A stretch of 45,428 bases of DNA from JAFGTP01 sp964472715 (lineage in GTDB: Bacteria; Fidelibacterota; UBA2242; JAFGTP01): assembly GCA_964472715.1 (NCBI GenBank), contig CAYYMT010000015.1:1-45428 (forward strand), given 5' to 3'. Numbering within the stretch: the first letter of the stretch is position 1; the number at the start of each line of letters is the position of its first letter. The notes beneath the pieces are model-generated. The model had not been told where the DNA came from. It saw only the letters and a program-made list of their open reading frames with translations, and searched no databases. Positions 44,201-45,428 of this stretch are shown in pieces. The position numbers and the translations under genes were made by a program.

Positions 44201-44672
44201 CTTTTAAGAGGGACAATTCCTGTTTTTGCGCATTATAATGCAGAGGGAATATCCGTGCGGAAGTAATTAATTGGTTGGCAATTTTTCCGGTGTGCAGTAA
44301 TTCTGCCGGCTGTTCGGGAAATTGGGTGACTGATGACAATAGTTCCGCTTTAAAGGAATTGACGGGACGGGACAGAATCGCCGGTTTTTGTACGGGGAAT
44401 AAATTGAATTTTCCGGCAATCTTCTGATAATTTGCATTGACAATGACAAGTGAATCAACAAGTTGATTATCAATATTCAGGTGGTCAATCAGAAAGGGCA
44501 TTTGCGGCACTCCCGGCCGGGCGGTTTGTTCGAAGTTTTTTATTTGTATATGATGAAAATTCTGTCTGGATGTAATGATGAGGTCATCTTCGGAAAAATG
44601 GTAGGTTTTGGTAAAGTCCCCCAGCAAAATCGCGGGAATCAGCAGGAAAATAGATAGATATCTTCTGGTCAT
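41220..44672 (-). CDS. secreted C25 (gingipain-like) cysteine peptidase with type IX sorting domain
   Basis: About 1150 residues. I chose the ATG at 44672 because it opens a signal peptide (MTRRYLSIFLLIPAILLGDF); an in-frame ATG at 44723 adds 17 residues without one. The C25 domain includes YIIITSQSLEPCFRPLAEWK, WILLGGDTNIIPDR, the probable catalytic His434 in NHNGHAW, and Cys469 in SIGCWPAAFD. After it come Ig-like and beta-sandwich regions. The last 85 or so residues (YRLYQNFPNPFNPATTIKF to KSIYLK) are a type IX C-terminal sorting domain, used to cross the outer membrane and anchor at the surface. The type IX machinery itself is not in the window. Confidence 0.92.
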   Translation of the reverse strand: MTRRYLSIFLLIPAILLGDFTKTYHFSEDDLIITSRQNFHHIQIKNFEQTARPGVPQMPFLIDHLNIDNQLVDSLVIVNANYQKIAGKFNLFPVQKPAILSRPVNSFKAELLSSVTQFPEQPAELLHTGKIANQLITSARIFPLHYNAQKQELSLLKDITLKFITRPAGLTKASHTLTLQHKKIIDHLTLSRGNQLYSSSDTDKQEYIIITSQSLEPCFRPLAEWKMRKGLAAAIMTTEVIDSLYSGVDLQEKIRHFIKESHYEKSSSWILLGGDTNIIPDRKAWAFDCEADYAEGENDIPCDLYYSDLDGNWNDDGDDIFGEVEDSIDIYPDVFVGRAPVENRQEAAAFVNKLLVYEKAITRDYQTNMLFLAQVLWGNPYTDSGESKDFIDERYVPRRFDPIAKLYQSMNNVSTAGIVEEINSGANIINHNGHAWFSIMSVGNGSLGYNEMRNLTNQNKYGIMYSIGCWPAAFDKNAVAEDFITNPNGGGVAFVGNSRYGWGSPGNPLFGYSDRFDQEFFRQLFHNDIHHIGATLAATKAFYAPLSARENVYRWCQYELNLLGDPEMMIFTDIPKDLTLEFPRTVSEGEQQFTILATDESGPVPHCTVCLYQPEGIYFVGETGADGLVNFTGTISGTADKIYLTATAHNYVPFEDSLQVSMEAAFLTPTHISHTGLFDGTKKILQDIPLTVDLLNTGRDTSKSVILKLSSENSSVRLIDSIAGTDILMPEDSCRLRDAFRFQVNADFAYDEIFDFTLNIQDQLRHHWRHHFSIRPEIPQLSIENFIVRQKQLMPGDQADCLMIVKNIGRGFCAPYDFTLNSINAFEIVNHTHHPKGLAAGRCDSIHLSIQLSENPDTLQYLSEKIIFATEPGFQMSDTIHLNVGNFGLEEDFEQRDFLEHWRFYDQKKNQWHRSSYRTNSGEYALYCGDEENQIYDTTITENTLESDWFYPGKEGRLSFYCWYEFPNYGTSGMSVEVYNEGEWEPLDFIGSGGALGILPTGNDWLKYDYDLTFLPDNEKTKLRFSVTIDAGEMPAEGIYIDDIQVIDTRMNFTGLTPETRMPETYRLYQNFPNPFNPATTIKFTLPRLEKVTLSVYNLRGELIAEIINHAIPAGDHRVRWSAKNLSSGIYFYKLEAGHYTAVKKSIYLK

Positions 44673-44744
44673 ATTTTGTCCTGATTTGTTTTTTAAAATA
44701 ATACAGTTTGGGAGGAATAACAAGAGTTTGGTTGCGGGTTATAA

Positions 44745-44780
44745 GAAAAAAGGAGCAATCCCGGGCGGGACTGCTCCTTT
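44745..44780 (-). terminator. intrinsic terminator after the YfiR-like gene
   Basis: AAAGGAGCAATCCC (44749-44762) pairs with GGGACTGCTCCTTT (44767-44780), one mismatch, loop GGGC. The minus-strand T-tract is the A-run 44746-44751. It separates the YfiR-like gene from the peptidase operon. Confidence 0.88.
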
Positions 44781-44805
44781 GTGTGTAGTGATTAAACGGA
44801 TAGGT

Positions 44806-45312
44806 TTATTTGAAGACTTTTGCCATTTTCATAATTGCCGGATTAAAGTTTTTGCCCTGTTCGGCAACACCGTCCGGATTGATTAAAAGTTTTGGTGATC
44901 CTGATCCGTCAACACCCATTCCCAAAGTAACGCCTTTTTTCACCAGGGCCGGTATATTTGTCATACTCAACACATCATTGTCATTGCAGTAACTGAGTAT
45001 TTCAGCGAAATTGGCCTCATCACCGATTAAAATGATGTCCGGTTTAGTACTGGGAACAGTATTTCCCGATGTTAAGGATTTTAAAGTTGCATTACCGAGT
45101 TTCTGACCTTTAAAACTCTGGATTGCTTTTTGAATATCCGGGCTATTGTAAACATAAATGGTGCACTCTGTCAGGGCGGAAATGTTTTTTTCAAAAACAC
45201 AGGCCATGGATACCATCTGTGATACCTGGTCGGGGGCGGCCGGTGTGTACTGTGCAAACATGCTTGAGACCAGTATCAAAAGAATTGCTGTTGTTGTTAA
45301 AAGTTTTTTCAT
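44806..45312 (-). CDS. YfiR/DUF4154-like periplasmic protein
   Basis: A 168-residue exported protein. I set the start at 45312 (MKKLLTTTAILLILVSSMFAQ, a clear signal peptide, with an AGAGGT ribosome site) rather than the in-frame ATG at 45372. The C-terminal part, GVTLGMGVDGSGSPKLLINPDGVAEQGKNFNPAIMKMAKVF, follows the YfiR pattern of a Gly-rich loop, then Asn and a final leucine/lysine helix. In Pseudomonas, YfiR holds the diguanylate cyclase YfiN in check, but no cyclase is adjacent here. Two Cys residues (in MACVFE and LTECTI) could form a disulfide. Confidence 0.75.
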   Translation of the reverse strand: MKKLLTTTAILLILVSSMFAQYTPAAPDQVSQMVSMACVFEKNISALTECTIYVYNSPDIQKAIQSFKGQKLGNATLKSLTSGNTVPSTKPDIILIGDEANFAEILSYCNDNDVLSMTNIPALVKKGVTLGMGVDGSGSPKLLINPDGVAEQGKNFNPAIMKMAKVFK

Positions 45313-45428
45313 AATAAACCTCTCTGTTAAAAAATTATCCGTTATCACTTTTTTAAAATATCGTTTAATCATTTTCGCTTAATTCTATGCCAATTACTGT
45401 GCCACTTAAAATAAATATATTAAAAACA

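Noticed and set aside
1..45428. CRISPR array, tRNA, rRNA, insertion sequence or prophage
   Set aside because: I scanned the spacers and found no regularly spaced repeats, no tRNA T-arm-like sequence in any spacer, no transposase, integrase or phage gene.

Overview
The window is a dense, mostly housekeeping stretch of a bacterial chromosome, about 40-45 % G+C judged by eye. It holds 36 protein genes I accept, no rRNA or tRNA gene that I could find, and one 100-N assembly gap (8269-8368), which points to a draft or metagenome-derived scaffold. Several traits suggest a Gram-negative member of the FCB superphylum, probably an uncultured lineage near Cloacimonadota, Marinimicrobia, Calditrichota or Delongbacteria. 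These are a C25 (gingipain-like) peptidase with a type IX secretion C-terminal sorting domain, a complete sodium-pumping methylmalonyl-CoA decarboxylase cluster, an FN3 lipoprotein, outer-membrane-like barrels and TolC. The phylum is inference; no marker gene in the window settles it.

Region 1 (1-4713, + strand) is a propionate/methylmalonyl-CoA block: the end of a MeaB GTPase, methylmalonyl-CoA epimerase, and then the four parts of a biotin-dependent Na+-translocating decarboxylase (carboxyltransferase, small membrane subunit, biotin carrier, beta membrane subunit). It closes with an intrinsic terminator. Together the genes would epimerise methylmalonyl-CoA and couple its decarboxylation to Na+ export. 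A 52-nt folded element lies between the epimerase and the carboxyltransferase.

Region 2 (4768-10674) has rnhA, a small orphan ORF, and a type III-like restriction-modification operon on the - strand. In that operon res precedes mod, which is the reverse of the usual order, and the mod gene carries a sharply AT-rich central block where the target-recognition domain should be. Region 3 (10692-15392) has a 2-Cys peroxiredoxin, an exported NTF2-like protein, a CsgG-like protein, an FN3 lipoprotein and a Mut7-C protein. Region 4 (15456-20234, - strand) is a tightly overlapping thrA-thrB-thrC operon preceded by an intrinsic terminator in its leader, probably an attenuator.

Region 5 (20489-22980) has a Bax inhibitor-1 family protein, a Nif3-like protein, an RRM RNA-binding protein and a TPR protein. 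Region 6 (23222-29538, + strand) is plsX followed by an export set: two HlyD-type adaptors, a MacB-like permease with no ATPase, and TolC. Region 7 (45312 down to 29542, all - strand) runs from a YfiR-like protein and the C25 peptidase through upp, an HD hydrolase, two outer-membrane-like proteins, an amidase, mpl, folC and rho to a hybrid sensor kinase. Mpl, the amidase and the envelope proteins give this run a cell-wall and envelope flavour.

I did not see a clear-cut new defence or mobile system. The best leads are the thr leader attenuator, the AT-rich block inside mod with the reversed res-mod order, the three-way-junction element at 942-993, and the ATPase-less export operon.
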